Below, in pieces: positions 8,301 to 14,955 of a stretch of DNA of 64,000 nt. The notes below the pieces were generated by a model, which saw nothing but the letters and a program-made list of their open reading frames with translations, was not told the DNA's origin and did no database searches. Source of the stretch: Flavobacterium akiainvivens (GTDB lineage Bacteria > Bacteroidota > Bacteroidia > Flavobacteriales > Flavobacteriaceae); NCBI RefSeq assembly GCF_001278115.1, contig NZ_LIYD01000005.1, positions 2,841,698 to 2,905,697 on the forward strand, in the 5' to 3' direction. The first letter of the stretch is position 1. Every line of letters starts with the position of its first letter. Made by a program: the position numbers and the translations under genes.

Positions 8301-8496
8301 CAAAGTCGCTCAGGTTTTCCACAATACGGCGCTTCATTTCCTCAACGGCCTTGTTGGTAAAGGTAATGGCCAGTATGCGGCGGTAGGCATCATCAGTATT
8401 GGCGGTAAGCAGCAGGCGCAGGTATTCCTTAACCAGCGTGTAGGTCTTGCCGCTGCCGGCAGATGCATTATAAATAGAAAAAGCGGTGTGTGGCAT
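5332..8496 (-). CDS. AddA/RecB-like UvrD-family helicase with C-terminal nuclease domain
   Basis: 1054 residues. The superfamily 1 helicase motifs are in order: Walker A in NASAGSGKTYTLVKEYLR (residues 9-26), ILAITFTNKAVEEMKRRI, FFIDEFQDTSHMQWHNL (Walker B), MLVGDPKQSIYRWRGG, LGTNYRSFAEVI, and NAVRIMTIHKSKGLEFPVVI followed by LYVALTRAEEQLYI. The C-terminus has a RecB-type nuclease: FGNVVHEVL, then KPDRVAIRNGQAYLLDYKTG and QLNGYAFAL (motifs D, DxK, Q-Y). It should unwind and resect double-strand breaks together with the AddB-like protein at the left edge. Two internal stretches (residues about 512-522 and 727-733) encode PTPEGGE- and PSPEGE-like peptides that match a dispersed palindromic repeat. 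Confidence 0.9.
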   Translation of the reverse strand: MPHTAFSIYNASAGSGKTYTLVKEYLRLLLTANTDDAYRRILAITFTNKAVEEMKRRIVENLSDFAKDDTSDRGLQLMKVIGGETGLSIATIRDKAKAIIKNIIHNYAAFDISTIDRFTHKVIRAFAHDLNLSVSFDVSLETDLLLQEAVDAIIAKAGDDPVLTSLLVDFSLDKTDNDKSWDVTHELFETGRLLVDENNRNELAQFENKTIADFLFIKEKLKQTIDALEHESIQLANDMFALLDEHGVDHKSFSRGTFTNHLGYIRDNELKPTHKKYFETDDIQVNKTAKDRDIIENLAPKLIGTLGAVYKNYEKKNFYAAFLKNITPLSLLNSIGQELKRIQDEQNVLSISEFNAIIHREIQNQPAPFIYERLGERYRHFFIDEFQDTSHMQWHNLVPLIDNALAGEDLHAGPGTLMLVGDPKQSIYRWRGGRAEQFIELGKDSFNPFSNPDKKTLVLGTNYRSFAEVITFNNSFFTFLAGEFEHEDYAAMYAASAQDTNPKSGGYVNISFISPPTPEGGENAGDDVLDEEVSKDDLYLEATLATIEKVLAQGFELKDIVLLTRKRQPGILLATYLTEKGIKILSSETLLIDSATEVKLILNLLRYLKSNDNREAKTHFLYFAAGTQTALPTHDFIAAGMEQQDEEALEQWLGQHGIHISFKGCRKKSLYEAVESIIDAFIKDRANQSYVQYFLDLVLERDMRTQSGIADFLDYWDKNGQKFSIPSPEGENAVRIMTIHKSKGLEFPVVIFPFAEEDYSRSRRDKLWLELDDTTFEFQKALIDSSSSVTQYGDKAKELYETKAQEALLDNINILYVALTRAEEQLYIISNRNFTSRGELTNNMSSYFIKFLMHKNVFSESVAEYAFGNVISKSKSEKLAPKPNIIQVVKERFNPRRVKIAQRESLMWGNAQAQAIEFGNVVHEVLSFVKTESDIPLALMKAIEQGLITHPQMEQMESTLKQVVTHPDLAVFFEEGNAIYNEQSIIAPNMPNIKPDRVAIRNGQAYLLDYKTGAHKEAYEKQLNGYAFALREMGLTVAKKTIVYISEGIEIVNF
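6932..6960 (-). repeat. Palindromic G/C repeat translated within the AddA-like gene
   Basis: On the minus strand AGCCCCCCAACCCCCGAAGG continues GGGAGA. The core hairpin is CCCCC-GAA-GGGGG. It is read as SPPTPEGGE. The same sequence, with 23 of 26 bases identical, is read in the same frame inside ileS (35556-35581). A related palindrome lies between hmgA and hppD (54819-54838). Confidence 0.7.
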
Positions 8497-8567
8497 ACTA
8501 CAAATGTAGTGAAAGGCGGGTTGGTTGTAAGAATGTTTTTTAACTTTGTAAAAATCTCACTCTCAAC

Positions 8568-9254
8568 ATGAAAACAATACTCTCCTTTATTTTATTGCTG
8601 TCATTATCGGCAATGGCACAATCATCGTTCACATTACCAAAAGGGTATGTAAGAAAAGAAATCCCAAAAGAAAATTCAGAGGAACTCAGGCAGATGAACT
8701 ATGGCGATGATTTTTCTATACGATTAGAAAACGACACCATAAAAACATTTAAAACGCCACTAAAAGATGATACGCAACTTGCTTTTAATAACGGCCTGCT
8801 TACAGGCAGTGACCATGGTGAATGGGGCGGAAAGCTGATTTTTAAAGCATCGGGAAAAGAAACCCTGATAAAAAAGGGCAACATCTTTCTGATTTTTGAA
8901 CTAAACGGCAAAGTCTATTTTATAGAGGGCTTGGCTCATGGGATACTTAATGATGGTGCTATTTATGAACTAAAATATTCCGGCAATGCATTTAGCTATG
9001 AAAAAGTATTTGAATTACCCGGCGCACCAGAAGCGTGTGAAATAGTAAATAACAGAATATACATTGCCACCTTTGGCGATTTTACCATAATAAACAACTG
9101 GAAAGCAGAATATAACGAAAGAAGCTTTTGGGAAACCCTCTACCCCAACTCGCTACTGATAGAAAATGAAAACAGCATATTTGTAGGCTTGCGCGGCGGG
9201 ATTGCCCACCTGGCACCGCAGACAGGCAAAACGACCCTGTATGTAAAAAATTAG
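8568..9254 (+). CDS. Secreted protein of unknown function
   Basis: 228 residues with a clear signal peptide (MKTILSFILLLSLSAMAQSS). The mature part has alternating strands and repeated short motifs (GKLIFKASGKETLIKKGNIF, NGKVYFIEGLAHGILNDGAI, NNRIYIATFGDFTIINN), suggesting a beta-propeller or beta-sandwich. I do not recognise a family. It is divergent from the AddA-like gene (72 bp between starts) and is followed by a repeat-filled spacer. Codon use looks like its neighbours. It is predicted to be periplasmic or exported. No T9SS sorting tail is visible. Confidence 0.75.
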   Translation: MKTILSFILLLSLSAMAQSSFTLPKGYVRKEIPKENSEELRQMNYGDDFSIRLENDTIKTFKTPLKDDTQLAFNNGLLTGSDHGEWGGKLIFKASGKETLIKKGNIFLIFELNGKVYFIEGLAHGILNDGAIYELKYSGNAFSYEKVFELPGAPEACEIVNNRIYIATFGDFTIINNWKAEYNERSFWETLYPNSLLIENENSIFVGLRGGIAHLAPQTGKTTLYVKN

Positions 9255-9352
9255 ACCACGCTTTCAAGATAGGAAACGTACCCTTCGGCAGGCTCAGGGT
9301 GATAACGTGGATTTTTTACATTGCTTTCTTCAGGTTCCTTTCTTCACGCTCC

Positions 9353-9383
9353 GTCATCGCGAGGAGGAACGACGAAGCGATCT
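9353..9383 (+). repeat. Dispersed GTCATCGCGAGGAGGAACGA-type repeat
   Basis: This spacer repeat has relatives in this window at 51767-51796 (inverted) and more distantly at 11220-11256, 25330-25366 and 51827-51861. It encodes nothing. Such elements are frequent between genes in Bacteroidota. Confidence 0.6.
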
Positions 9384-9439
9384 CACTCAGCGGCTCAGCA
9401 GCTTATAAAGGGCATGAGTGGCATTCCCCTCCCATGCAG

Positions 9440-9459
9440 GTCCCGATAGCTATCGGGAC
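9440..9459. repeat. Perfect 20-bp palindrome
   Basis: GTCCCGATAGCTATCGGGAC is a perfect palindrome within the 379-bp spacer 9255-9633. It may form a cruciform or an RNA hairpin. There is no T-run, so it is not an obvious terminator. Confidence 0.7.
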
Positions 9460-9508
9460 GTAGGGCGGGATGGGTTTGTAAGCCCTTTCTTCACAAATGC
9501 ATCCTCCT

Positions 9509-9623
9509 ACCCTGAAAGGGTCGCGTGCATTAGCCCCGGATGAAATCCGGGGGGACGTGAAAAACATTCCCGTTCAATATACCGGGCGTTGCCCCGGGCT
9601 AATACACGCGACCCCTTCAGGGT
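9509..9623. repeat. REP/MITE-like element: 28-bp imperfect inverted repeat with two internal hairpins
   Basis: The outer arms at 9509-9536 and 9596-9623 pair at 26 of 28 positions (left arm starts ACCCTGAAAGGGTCGCG). Inside are two small hairpins, CCCGGATGAAATCCGGG (9536-9552) and CCGGGCGTTGCCCCGG (9582-9597). The spacer lies between two genes that converge on it. Structured elements like this are usually non-autonomous and mobilised in trans by Y1 (REP-associated) transposases. No such transposase is in the window. A short relative sits at 51872-51891. Confidence 0.7.
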
Positions 9624-9633
9624 CGGCAAATAC

Positions 9634-10302
9634 CTACCGTATTACCCACTCATTTCCCTCATCCTGCGTTAAAACCGCCTGGCTCACCTCGCTTTTCTTC
9701 GGTTTCAGGCTGCTGTAATAATCAAAACGTATACACAAATGCCCGTTCTCAGGAAAGAAATCATGCTCCCTGTCATCAACATCTAAAACATCCGGAAAAG
9801 CAACGGCCTTTACAGCGTTTGGGTCTGTAATATCAATAAGGTAGCATACACGCGCCTCATGGGGCAGGGTTGACAGCTGGTGCTTATCAAAACTGCAATA
9901 AACATACCGCCTGTTGCCAAACGTAATAGCATAAGCCGTATCTATAATGCTGCGCCCCTGCTCATACTTAAACTGCTCAAGGTTCCACACATAATTACCG
10001 TTAAGCATACGGGCATTTTTTACCGCCATTTTTGGAGTTATAAAAATATCCGAAAGTGGTTTTTGATAACCCGCACCATAAGAAATAACCGACGTTGTAC
10101 TGTCTGAAAACATAAACGTTAACGGAAAATCTTTAAAGGTATACGTCCTGTACGTAACATCATCATCAGTTTGCATAACAACCTGCGGGCCTATTGTAAG
10201 GAGAGTAAGCTCCGGCACATCATAAGACAGGCCTATGGCCTTGCGTGCACACGAACTGCAAACCACAAAAACACACAGGAGGATAAAGCTGAGGAGGCGC
10301 AT
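9634..10302 (-). CDS. Putative lipoprotein of unknown function
   Basis: 222 residues. The N-terminus MRLLSFILLCVFVVCSSCAR is a lipoprotein signal with a Cys at position 18. The mature protein has features of a beta-rich fold (VTYRTYTFKDFPLTFMFSD, GNRRYVYCSFDKHQLSTLP) but I recognise no domain. The stop lies just beside the REP-like element. It stands alone, convergent with the gene at 8568. Likely anchored in the envelope. Confidence 0.7.
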   Translation of the reverse strand: MRLLSFILLCVFVVCSSCARKAIGLSYDVPELTLLTIGPQVVMQTDDDVTYRTYTFKDFPLTFMFSDSTTSVISYGAGYQKPLSDIFITPKMAVKNARMLNGNYVWNLEQFKYEQGRSIIDTAYAITFGNRRYVYCSFDKHQLSTLPHEARVCYLIDITDPNAVKAVAFPDVLDVDDREHDFFPENGHLCIRFDYYSSLKPKKSEVSQAVLTQDEGNEWVIR

Positions 10303-10381
10303 ATAATTGTTTTTGCTGCAAGATAGTAATTTTATGAAGCCATTTCGAACCTACCCATGCTGCCATTCATTGCCTAAAAAA

Positions 10382-10413
10382 CTCAGTAACTCAGCAGCTC
10401 AGTAACTCAGCAG
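10382..10413. repeat. Two tandem 16-bp units (CTCAGTAACTCAGCAG)
   Basis: Two identical copies stand head to tail at 10382-10397 and 10398-10413. Variants are at 9388-9402 and 12259-12272. They lie in the spacer upstream of the superoxide dismutase gene and have no coding content. Confidence 0.7.
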
Positions 10414-10493
10414 CTTCTCCTCACAACCACCAAATTAGCATTTCTTACTTCAAATTATAACAAAATCTTATCGGCACCAATCAGTAAAATCTG

Positions 10494-10501
10494 TAAATTT
10501 G
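10494..10501 (+). promoter_or_regulatory. Probable -7 box of the superoxide dismutase promoter
   Basis: TAAATTTG fits the Bacteroidota -7 consensus TAnnTTTG and lies 39 bp before the ATG. No good TTG is seen 19 bp further upstream, so confidence is limited. Confidence 0.45.
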
Positions 10502-10540
10502 GTCTTCAAATTTATTATTAACCACCTAAACAGGATAAAA

Positions 10541-11149
10541 ATGGCATTTGAATTACCAAAACTTCCTTACGCATACGACGCCCTTGAACCGCATTTTGAT
10601 GCTAAAACCATGGAAATACACCATACTAAGCACCACAATGCCTATACTACAAACCTTAATGCAGCCATAGAAGGTACCGACCTTGCCGGCAAAACCATCG
10701 AAAACATACTGCTTAACCTTGACCTTAGCAATGCTGCGGTGCGCAACAACGGTGGTGGTTTTTACAACCACAACCTGTTCTGGACCATACTTTCGCCAAA
10801 AGGCGGAGGCGAGCCTACAGGCGAGCTTGAAGAGGCTATAGACAAGGCTTTTGGCTCTTTTGAAGAGTTTAAGGCTAAATTTGCCAAGGCAGCTGCAACA
10901 CGTTTCGGCTCTGGCTGGGCATGGCTTTGCGTGCACCCGGGCGGCAAGCTTGAAATTTGCTCTACAGCAAACCAGGATAACCCCCTAATGCCTGAAATAG
11001 GCTGTGGCGGTACGCCAATACTTGGCCTTGACGTGTGGGAACACGCGTACTACCTGCACTACCAAAACCGCAGGCCTGATTATATTGAGGCATTCTGGAA
11101 CGTGGTTAGCTGGGAAGAAGTTGCCCGCCGTTATGCCAACGAGAAATAA
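10541..11149 (+). CDS. Superoxide dismutase, Fe/Mn family
   Basis: 202 residues from the ATG at 10541. The longer frame starting at 10499 is rejected because family members begin [20 protein letters not shown], and an A-rich AGGATAAAA precedes this ATG. Metal ligands are present: His27 (MEIHHTKHH), His77 (FYNHNLFW), Asp164 and His168 ([16 protein letters not shown]). The Gly in GGGFYNH and the Gln in ANQDNPLMP point to the manganese or cambialistic type more than the strict iron type. It disproportionates superoxide in the cytoplasm. It has its own terminator and appears monocistronic. Confidence 0.95.
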   Translation: MAFELPKLPYAYDALEPHFDAKTMEIHHTKHHNAYTTNLNAAIEGTDLAGKTIENILLNLDLSNAAVRNNGGGFYNHNLFWTILSPKGGGEPTGELEEAIDKAFGSFEEFKAKFAKAAATRFGSGWAWLCVHPGGKLEICSTANQDNPLMPEIGCGGTPILGLDVWEHAYYLHYQNRRPDYIEAFWNVVSWEEVARRYANEK

Positions 11150-11171
11150 GATTTCCACAAACAAACATAAG

Positions 11172-11199
11172 AACGGGTGCCGAAAGGTGCCCGTTTTTT
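11172..11199 (+). terminator. Terminator of the superoxide dismutase gene
   Basis: ACGGGTGCC-GAAA-GGTGCCCGT (two G-U pairs) followed by TTTTTT, 24 bp past the stop codon. Confidence 0.85.
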
Positions 11200-11219
11200 T
11201 ATTGGTTTCAAGAATCCGT

Positions 11220-11256
11220 GTCATTCTGAGCGCAGCGCAACGGAGTCGAAGAATCT
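11220..11256 (+). repeat. Dispersed GTCATTCTGAGCGCAGCG-type repeat
   Basis: A spacer repeat in the same broad family as 9353-9383 and 25330-25366 (arms with a G/C-rich core, ending GAATCT or GATTGC). No coding content. Confidence 0.5.
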
Positions 11257-11345
11257 CCATTGCTTTTGCCATAAAACAACTATAGCCTTAAAACTTCCAA
11301 ACTCCTTTTCTGTATATTTACCTGCAAACCACAACCCTTCCTCTC

Positions 11346-11873
11346 ATGAAAAAACTAAGCACCATCCTGCTGCTTACCGGGCTACTGGCCGGCGCCATAA
11401 TATGTTTCCTAAACTACAGGGCAGCATCCAAATATGAAGCCTCAATTATACCCCTAACCCAAAACGAAACCTATATCAAAGCTGGCGAATACACCGTTTT
11501 TACTACCGCCGCACCCCACCTTGCCAAAGGTTTTGAGCTAAAAGACAAAAACGGCAACACGGCCTATACCGTTGCACCCCCGCAACAACCACATATACTG
11601 TATAGTACAACAACAATTACTACAAACAGCACCGTATACAATTCATTTGGCGACCTTGAAATAAAAAAGGCAGGGCTTTATACTACTACACCCATTGGCA
11701 AAAAAGCACCTTACTATTTGCAGGATGTAAGCATACAGCAAAAATGGCTCAGCACTGCTTCGGTTTATGCCATAATCTGGTCGGTTAGCATTCTCATATT
11801 TAGCGTTGGCGTTATCTTACAGATTATTATCTTTATCAGGAAAAAGACAACACTACAACACCCAACATCTTAA
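11346..11873 (+). CDS. Small membrane protein with two transmembrane segments, unknown function
   Basis: 175 residues. An N-terminal hydrophobic segment (residues 5-23) and a C-terminal one (about 137-163, YAIIWSVSILIFSVGVILQI) enclose a soluble domain of about 110 residues (residues 25-135) that is probably periplasmic, rich in Thr and Tyr. The tail is basic (FIRKKTTLQ). I do not recognise a family. The TfoX-N gene follows after 28 bp, which contains near-repeats of ACTTAATAC. Confidence 0.65.
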   Translation: MKKLSTILLLTGLLAGAIICFLNYRAASKYEASIIPLTQNETYIKAGEYTVFTTAAPHLAKGFELKDKNGNTAYTVAPPQQPHILYSTTTITTNSTVYNSFGDLEIKKAGLYTTTPIGKKAPYYLQDVSIQQKWLSTASVYAIIWSVSILIFSVGVILQIIIFIRKKTTLQHPTS

Positions 11874-11901
11874 TACTTAATACCTGATACTTAATACAAA
11901 A

Positions 11902-12264
11902 ATGCCCTACACCGAAGCCACTATACAGCGCATCCGCGAAATACTACAGCAAAAAGGAGCCGATTTTTATGAGAAAGCCATGTTTGGCGGTATTTGCTTT
12001 ATGGTAGACGACAAAATGCTGTGTGCCTGCAAAATCGACAAAGACACCAAAGAAGACCGCCTCATGTGCCGCCTCTCCCCCCAAGCAAGCGAAGAAGCCC
12101 TGAAGCAGGACGGCATTACCCCAATGGACTTTACCGGCAAAAGCATGAAAGGCTACATATATGTAGAAGCCGCTGCCTTTGCCAGCACGCGCGATTTAAA
12201 CCACTGGCTGCAACTGTGCCTGGACTACAACCCGCTTGCAAAGGCTTCTAAAAAAGCTAAGTAA
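11902..12264 (+). CDS. TfoX/Sxy N-terminal domain protein
   Basis: 120 residues, one TfoX N-terminal domain and no C-terminal domain. Recognisable segments are KAMFGGICFMVDDKMLCACK, then DRLMCRLSPQ, KSMKGYIYVEAAAF and LNHWLQLCLDYNPLAK. In gammaproteobacteria TfoX/Sxy co-activates competence genes. Stand-alone N-domain proteins in Bacteroidota have no proven role, so a competence function should not be assumed. Start chosen at the ATG with AATACAAAA before it. Confidence 0.85.
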   Translation: MPYTEATIQRIREILQQKGADFYEKAMFGGICFMVDDKMLCACKIDKDTKEDRLMCRLSPQASEEALKQDGITPMDFTGKSMKGYIYVEAAAFASTRDLNHWLQLCLDYNPLAKASKKAK

Positions 12265-12278
12265 CTAAGCAGCTTTTT

Positions 12279-13328
12279 CTAAAACAACCGCAACTGCTCA
12301 CCCTTTGTACCGTCAAACAAATCGCAATTAAGCGGCATCATCCCTTTATCAGCAAAATACTTTTGCCGCCCTACTCTAAAGGTGGTGTGAATCATCTCAG
12401 CAATATTTCCCTCCCCTTTCCGGCGCTTTGCCACGCTCTTTTCGCCCAGCTTGCCCCCGTGCATACTGGCTATGTGGTGCAGCACCTTTTCTTTACGATC
12501 GGGGTAATGCTCCTCCAGCCAGTCAACAAACACCGGCTCAACGGTATCGTTAAGGCGCACCAGGGTATAGCCAAAGCTGTGCGCGCCTTTTTCGCTTATA
12601 ACTTTAAGGATATTGAGTATCTCCATACTGTTTAGCCCGGGTATAATAGGCGCCACCATAACGTTAGTAGGTATCCCGGCCCGGCTCAGGGTTTCCAGCG
12701 CCTGTAATTTAGTATTGACCGACGACGTACGCGGCTCCAGCTGCCTCCTGAGCGTTTCATTTATAGTAGGTATACTAAGCGATACCGAAACCAGGTTTTT
12801 CTCTGCCATGGGCTTTAAAATATCAAGGTCGCGGGTTACAAGCGCGTTCTTGGTAAGGATGTCTACCGGGTGACGATAATCCAGGCACACCTGCAGCATA
12901 CGGCGGGTAATTTGCAGCTTGCGCTCAATGGGCTGGTAGCAGTCGGTATTGCCACTCATAAGTATGGGCTCGGGCTTGTATCCGCGCTTTTTAAAGAATT
13001 GCTCCAGCAGCTCGGGCGCGTTTTTCTTGACGAGGATTTTCCGCTCAAAGTCAACCCCCGCACTATAGCCCCAGTACTCGTGTGTGGGCCGGGCAAAGCA
13101 ATAGGCACAGCCGTGCTCACAGCCTTGATACGGATTCATACTGTAGGCCATGTGCAAATCAGGGCTCTTTACAGGGTTGACAATACTTTTAGGAAAAACC
13201 TCCAGTATTTCGGTTTTGGCCGTTACCTCTTCAAAATCATCATCATAAATGGATTTTTCGTAACGGTGCTTTAAAAAATGGTTGTGAATGTTTTGTACAG
13301 CGCCCTGGCCTTTGATTTCTTTTTTCAT
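12279..13328 (-). CDS. PA0069 family radical SAM protein
   Basis: 349 residues, the usual family length. The iron-sulphur motif CxxxCxxC is CEHGCAYC within MNPYQGCEHGCAYCFARPTH (residues about 62-81). Further family features are PILMSGNTDCYQPIE, VDILTKNALVTRDLDIL and NVMVAPIIPGLN. It is related to the spore photoproduct lyase superfamily, but the reaction is unknown. It is convergent with the TfoX-N gene (14 bp between stops). Confidence 0.9.
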   Translation of the reverse strand: MKKEIKGQGAVQNIHNHFLKHRYEKSIYDDDFEEVTAKTEILEVFPKSIVNPVKSPDLHMAYSMNPYQGCEHGCAYCFARPTHEYWGYSAGVDFERKILVKKNAPELLEQFFKKRGYKPEPILMSGNTDCYQPIERKLQITRRMLQVCLDYRHPVDILTKNALVTRDLDILKPMAEKNLVSVSLSIPTINETLRRQLEPRTSSVNTKLQALETLSRAGIPTNVMVAPIIPGLNSMEILNILKVISEKGAHSFGYTLVRLNDTVEPVFVDWLEEHYPDRKEKVLHHIASMHGGKLGEKSVAKRRKGEGNIAEMIHTTFRVGRQKYFADKGMMPLNCDLFDGTKGEQLRLF

Positions 13329-13403
13329 AGCTGCCTTAATTTAGGCAACCAAATTACAGATTATTAGAAAATAATCTTATATTGAAATTGAAAATTATCA
13401 ACA

Positions 13404-13841
13404 TTAATTTGGACTGAACCCTGTGCGCACCTGTAGCGGGCTAAAAACCTGGTCTTTCCAGTAATTAATAATATCGGTAAATACCCTTTTCAGGTTTTGG
13501 GTATCCATTGTGCGGTAGTAACAGTGTACAAAAGTGTGTGCGGGTTTGCCTTTAAGCGCTTTTGGGTGTATCAGGAAAACATAAGCCACTTCGGATATAT
13601 TAAATTTTTCATGCATGTACACCATGTTGCGGCTATCGGGCAGCTGCAATCCCGGTGATGCTGCATTTTGCAACACTAAAAACACTTCATTATAATGCAT
13701 ATTTAAGTATCCCGAAGCCTTGGCAGCATCAGTAAAACATTCCACTTCATTGGGTATATTCAGTCCGGCAAGCAGTTCATTCAGTTCGCCGCATACCTGT
13801 TCGTCGGTTTCCACCAGCAGTATTTTTCCATCTTTGTCCAT
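13404..13841 (-). CDS. Degenerate CheY-like receiver domain protein
   Basis: 145 residues with a receiver-like pattern: KILLVETDEQVCGELNELLA matches the first strand and acidic pocket (ILLVDDDE in true receivers). The strand that should carry the phosphorylated Asp reads EVFLVLQNAASPGL, so the phospho-acceptor is missing. The Thr/Lys region is YVFLIHPKALKG. It is probably a pseudo-receiver that cannot be phosphorylated in the usual way. Two intact single-domain receivers are present at 32861 and 37741. A good promoter lies upstream. Confidence 0.65.
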   Translation of the reverse strand: MDKDGKILLVETDEQVCGELNELLAGLNIPNEVECFTDAAKASGYLNMHYNEVFLVLQNAASPGLQLPDSRNMVYMHEKFNISEVAYVFLIHPKALKGKPAHTFVHCYYRTMDTQNLKRVFTDIINYWKDQVFSPLQVRTGFSPN

Positions 13842-13869
13842 CTCTCATTCATAGCGTTAGGTGATACTA

Positions 13870-13897
13870 CAAAGTTACTGTTTACAGGGTGTTACAA
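13870..13897 (-). promoter_or_regulatory. Promoter of the degenerate receiver gene
   Basis: On the minus strand TTG (13897-13895), a 17-base spacer and TAACTTTG (13877-13870), matching TTG-N17-19-TAnnTTTG. The -7 box is 28 bp from the ATG at 13841. Confidence 0.6.
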
Positions 13898-13973
13898 CTT
13901 ATAATATTTTGCCAAAACTGTTATTAAACATATTACAGAAGGGTTAAACATTACTAAAATATCACAAAACAAA

Positions 13974-14002
13974 CCGCCCGGGCTGGTACACAACCCGGGC
14001 GG
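13974..14002 (-). terminator. Terminator of the T9SS type A protein gene
   Basis: CCGCCCGGG (13974-13982) pairs with CCCGGGCGG (13994-14002). On the minus strand it is followed by TTTGTTTTGTG. It lies 23 bp after the stop at 14026. Confidence 0.85.
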
Positions 14003-14025
14003 AACCTTACCTATAAAAACCTAAA

Positions 14026-14862
14026 TCACTCTTTTACAATCCTGAGTGTTTGCCTGCGGCCAGCCGCTTCGGCACTCAGTACATATACACCCGCGGCAAG
14101 CCCCTGCATATTAAGCGTTCCGTTACCCGGTTGCTGTTCCAGCAGCTTTTGCCCGGTAAGGCTATACAGCGCCAACGCCCCGGTAAAGGGTTCAGCACCT
14201 GCGGTTACCGTTACAACGTCGGTCACCGGGTTGGGCCAGGCGCCCAGGCTGTTTGCACCAGCCTGATTGGGCAGGCCCATAGCACCGGCTTCAGCAACAA
14301 CAATATCGTCAAGGTAAAAAAGCCCCTGCGAACCTGTGCTCCAGGCGTCAAACATAATGGTATACGCCCCCGATGCACTTACCGTAAAAGGCTGCGATGT
14401 AAAATCAGTAGTGGTAGCACCTGTTATGGAATCCTGGGTGGCAAGCGTTACAGATGTCTGGTCCTGCGCAACAAGGTAAACGTTAAGGCTGCTTATGGTA
14501 AAATCAGGGTTGCTGTTGCCATACCTGTAAGAAATGGTATAAGAAACCCCCTGGGTAAGCAACAGCGGGCGTAAGTATAAGCTTGACCCTACCGATGCAG
14601 AAGGATCCATGCCAAACTCAGTATTAATAATAGTATTAAACGCCAAAACATTACCGTCAAAACCGGGTATAGGCCCGGCCAGGGTTTCAAACACCTCCTG
14701 CGAGGCAAATGTAACATTAGAGCTGAATACACAATCAGGCAGTACAGGAGCGGTGGCTGCTTCAGCATCAACCTCATACGGCAGTGCCACAGGAGGGCAC
14801 TGCTGTGCTGAGGCCATTTGGCGAAAAGCCAAAAGAACAAGGGTTAGTGCAATTTTTTTCAT
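14026..14862 (-). CDS. Secreted protein with T9SS type A sorting domain
   Basis: 278 residues. Signal peptide MKKIALTLVLLAFRQMASAQ, then a beta-sandwich of the kind found in carbohydrate-binding or MAM-like modules (SLYLRPLLLTQGVSYTISYR, YTIMFDAWSTGSQGLFYLDD). The C-terminal sorting domain begins LGAWPNPVTDVVTVTAG and ends QTLRIVKE. It is exported across the outer membrane by the type IX (Por) system and attached to the surface or released. No catalytic motif is visible. It is one of three T9SS substrates in the window. Confidence 0.9.
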   Translation of the reverse strand: MKKIALTLVLLAFRQMASAQQCPPVALPYEVDAEAATAPVLPDCVFSSNVTFASQEVFETLAGPIPGFDGNVLAFNTIINTEFGMDPSASVGSSLYLRPLLLTQGVSYTISYRYGNSNPDFTISSLNVYLVAQDQTSVTLATQDSITGATTTDFTSQPFTVSASGAYTIMFDAWSTGSQGLFYLDDIVVAEAGAMGLPNQAGANSLGAWPNPVTDVVTVTAGAEPFTGALALYSLTGQKLLEQQPGNGTLNMQGLAAGVYVLSAEAAGRRQTLRIVKE

Positions 14863-14955
14863 GGTATCTATTTTTTTTGTTGTTGTAAAACTACATTGGC
14901 ATCTTATAATGGCAGTTATAAAAAAACAGGTTAAAGTTGTATATTTCCTTTATGG

